The position numbers and the translations under genes were made by a program. Shown piece after piece: positions 3,734-5,080 of a DNA stretch of 5,080 bases. Position 1 is the stretch's first letter. Each line of letters starts with the position of its first letter. Source of the DNA: Acidobacteriota bacterium. Lineage in GTDB: Bacteria > Acidobacteriota > Blastocatellia > Pyrinomonadales > Pyrinomonadaceae. The stretch covers positions 10,268 through 15,347 of the forward strand of contig QHXH01000239.1 in the NCBI GenBank assembly GCA_003222855.1. The letters run 5' to 3'. The notes under the pieces were generated by a model. It made no database searches. It was not told where the DNA came from and was given only the letters and a program-made list of their open reading frames with translations.

Positions 3734-5080
3734 TCAGAACGTAAAGATCGCGGCGAACTCGGAGCGAATGTTATGTGTGGTAAAGCTTGGGACGCCGCGA
3801 AACAGCGGCAACAAACCGGCGCGATTGTTCGCCCGCGTCCGGTAATAACCTTGTTCGTAGGCAAAGGTCACCCACTGATTCCATTTGTACTGGATGTTGC
3901 CTGAGAATAGATCGCTGCGAGCGCCGCGTGCGCCGAACCGTCGCGCATCACGCGCCGTTGCCTGATCGTCGCCGTAATACAGAAAGGCAGTCCATCCGGC
4001 GTTGCGTCCTTTGGGATCGGCATCGAAAATGCGCGAGAGTGGAAAGCCGAACTGAATGAAACCACCTTGAGCGCGCACGGGCCGTTGCGGGGCGACGACT
4101 GCAAGGCCATTCCGCAGACCGAACACAACAGTTGACGCGCCGTCGATTGAGGCCGCAGTAGCAGTCGAAGTCAATCCGAACGTATCATTGAAATTTGAAA
4201 GCAGTTGGCCGGCGAAGAAGAAGCGCAGGTCTGAGCCGTTGTAGTACTTACTCACGATGGTGACGAAACGCGTCGGCAGTTGAATCTCGGCTGAATAGCC
4301 GTTGCTGTCGCTGCTGACCTCAGCGCCGCTGGGAAACGCTGCTTTGAAAGCCGCGGGCGCATTTGCCGCGGTCACAATCGCCGTGCGTTTAGCGTGTTCG
4401 AAGCTGACGATGAATTGCGCGGGCGACACATTCGCAGCTTTGTCGAGTTGCCATTGAAACACGGCGCGACCTTGCAGGCCGGGTTGTTGCGAGTCGGCGC
4501 CTTGACGTTCGCCAAATCCCAATTGATTGGCGACATCTGCGGGCAAATCTCCAAATCCGGGAAATACAATCGCGAACTCTGGACCGAATCTGAAGTCGCG
4601 CGAGCCGCCGAACTTGTGATTAAACCCGAAGCGCGCCTGTGGGACGCGCGTGTACGCCGCACCGTAACCGAGTCCGCCGAAGTTTGTATTCTCGATCATG
4701 TTCGGCATCGTCGATGAAACGAACGGAGCCCAGTCCTGGCCGAATAACGCGAAGGCGCTGGTGTCGTCGTTGAATCGGCGATCGATTCTCACCCAGGCGA
4801 GACGAAGCGAAGGCTGGCTCGATCGGATCGAGCTGATGTTGCGGTTATTGGCGCGCGTGAGATCTCCCTCGAAATCGAACTCAATTTTTCCGGTGATAGT
4901 CGTCTTCGGCGCGGGATCGACCCATTCGAAGTTTGCGCCCAGACGAAGTCCGCGCGCTCGCACATGAAATTCAGGCGAATCGTTTGGCCCCGTGTCAGCA
5001 GCTAATAGCGGAAGCGGAAAGTCATTTCCCTGTGGAGAAGATGAGTCATGAATGAAGCTCGTCTTGAAGATGCCGTACAG
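3734..5080 (-). CDS. DcaP-like outer-membrane porin (5' end beyond window)
   Basis: About 448 codons of an outer-membrane beta-barrel are visible, and the frame stays open to the right edge, so the start lies outside. The edge end reads LYGIFKTSFIHDSSSPQGND, which resembles the first strand and plug-loop start of DcaP-type porins. It is followed by FHVRARGLRLGANFEW and KTTITGKIEFDFEGD, the usual alternating amphipathic strands. Later segments (LRLAWVRIDRR, SAFALFGQDWAPF, WVTFAYEQGYYRTRA) continue the barrel, and the protein ends FAAIFTF with the C-terminal Phe recognised by the BAM machinery. A GTG at 4963 could be mistaken for the start, but 39 further in-frame codons of porin-like sequence precede it without a stop. 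DcaP proteins are trimeric channels for small anionic molecules. The substrate here is unknown. It is the first visible gene of the co-oriented run, with 49 bp to the next gene. Confidence 0.85.
   Translation of the reverse strand: MYGIFKTSFIHDSSSPQGNDFPLPLLAADTGPNDSPEFHVRARGLRLGANFEWVDPAPKTTITGKIEFDFEGDLTRANNRNISSIRSSQPSLRLAWVRIDRRFNDDTSAFALFGQDWAPFVSSTMPNMIENTNFGGLGYGAAYTRVPQARFGFNHKFGGSRDFRFGPEFAIVFPGFGDLPADVANQLGFGERQGADSQQPGLQGRAVFQWQLDKAANVSPAQFIVSFEHAKRTAIVTAANAPAAFKAAFPSGAEVSSDSNGYSAEIQLPTRFVTIVSKYYNGSDLRFFFAGQLLSNFNDTFGLTSTATAASIDGASTVVFGLRNGLAVVAPQRPVRAQGGFIQFGFPLSRIFDADPKGRNAGWTAFLYYGDDQATARDARRFGARGARSDLFSGNIQYKWNQWVTFAYEQGYYRTRANNRAGLLPLFRGVPSFTTHNIRSEFAAIFTF

Noticed and set aside
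4372..4967. Plus- and minus-strand frames inside the porin
   Set aside because: They lack domains and ribosome sites, and the porin frame is continuous through the whole region.

Overview
The window is chromosomal-looking bacterial DNA in which every gene I can support lies on the minus strand, so the genes are read here from high to low coordinate. The organism is a Gram-negative bacterium: there is a DcaP-like outer-membrane porin and a periplasmic Cu,Zn superoxide dismutase. The Pro-Thr/Pro-Ser linker style, the two DUF6496 proteins and the 'SAWVKEQ' dodecin fit soil Acidobacteriota (perhaps Blastocatellia/Pyrinomonadales) best. Verrucomicrobiota or a proteobacterium cannot be excluded, and this placement is inference from protein style, not a measured phylogeny.

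Layout in transcription order: (1) the 3' part of a beta-barrel porin entering from the right edge (5080 to 3734); (2) a 75-residue protein resembling the end of a class I cytochrome c but without a haem-attachment CXXCH (3684 to 3457); (3) a P-loop NTPase of the BioD/MobB (SIMIBI) type whose TTG start overlaps the preceding stop as TTGA (3460 to 2717); (4) a 145-residue DUF6496 protein with a long Lys/Arg/Ala histone-H1-like tail (2686 to 2249); (5) exported SodC with all metal ligands present (2214 to 1693); (6) a dodecin of the subfamily lacking the usual flavin-stacking Trp (1656 to 1450); (7) a 189-bp gap with an 11-bp direct repeat; (8) a small exported Pro-Thr-rich protein (1260 to 1021); (9) a second, short DUF6496 protein (988 to 794); (10) a dienelactone-hydrolase-like alpha/beta hydrolase (681 to 7).

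From the porin to the dodecin, gaps run from a 4-bp overlap to about 50 bp, and most genes have strong Shine-Dalgarno sites, so a polycistronic unit is plausible. The central block (basic nucleoid-type protein, periplasmic superoxide dismutase, dodecin, second basic protein) reads as a stress or stationary-phase cassette. That joint role is inference from gene content. The least-described parts are the P-loop NTPase with its Cys-x6-Cys-Cys motif and the coupled haem-less cytochrome-like small protein. I found no RNA genes, CRISPR array, insertion sequence or convincing intrinsic terminator or promoter. No gene-free stretch exceeds 190 bp.
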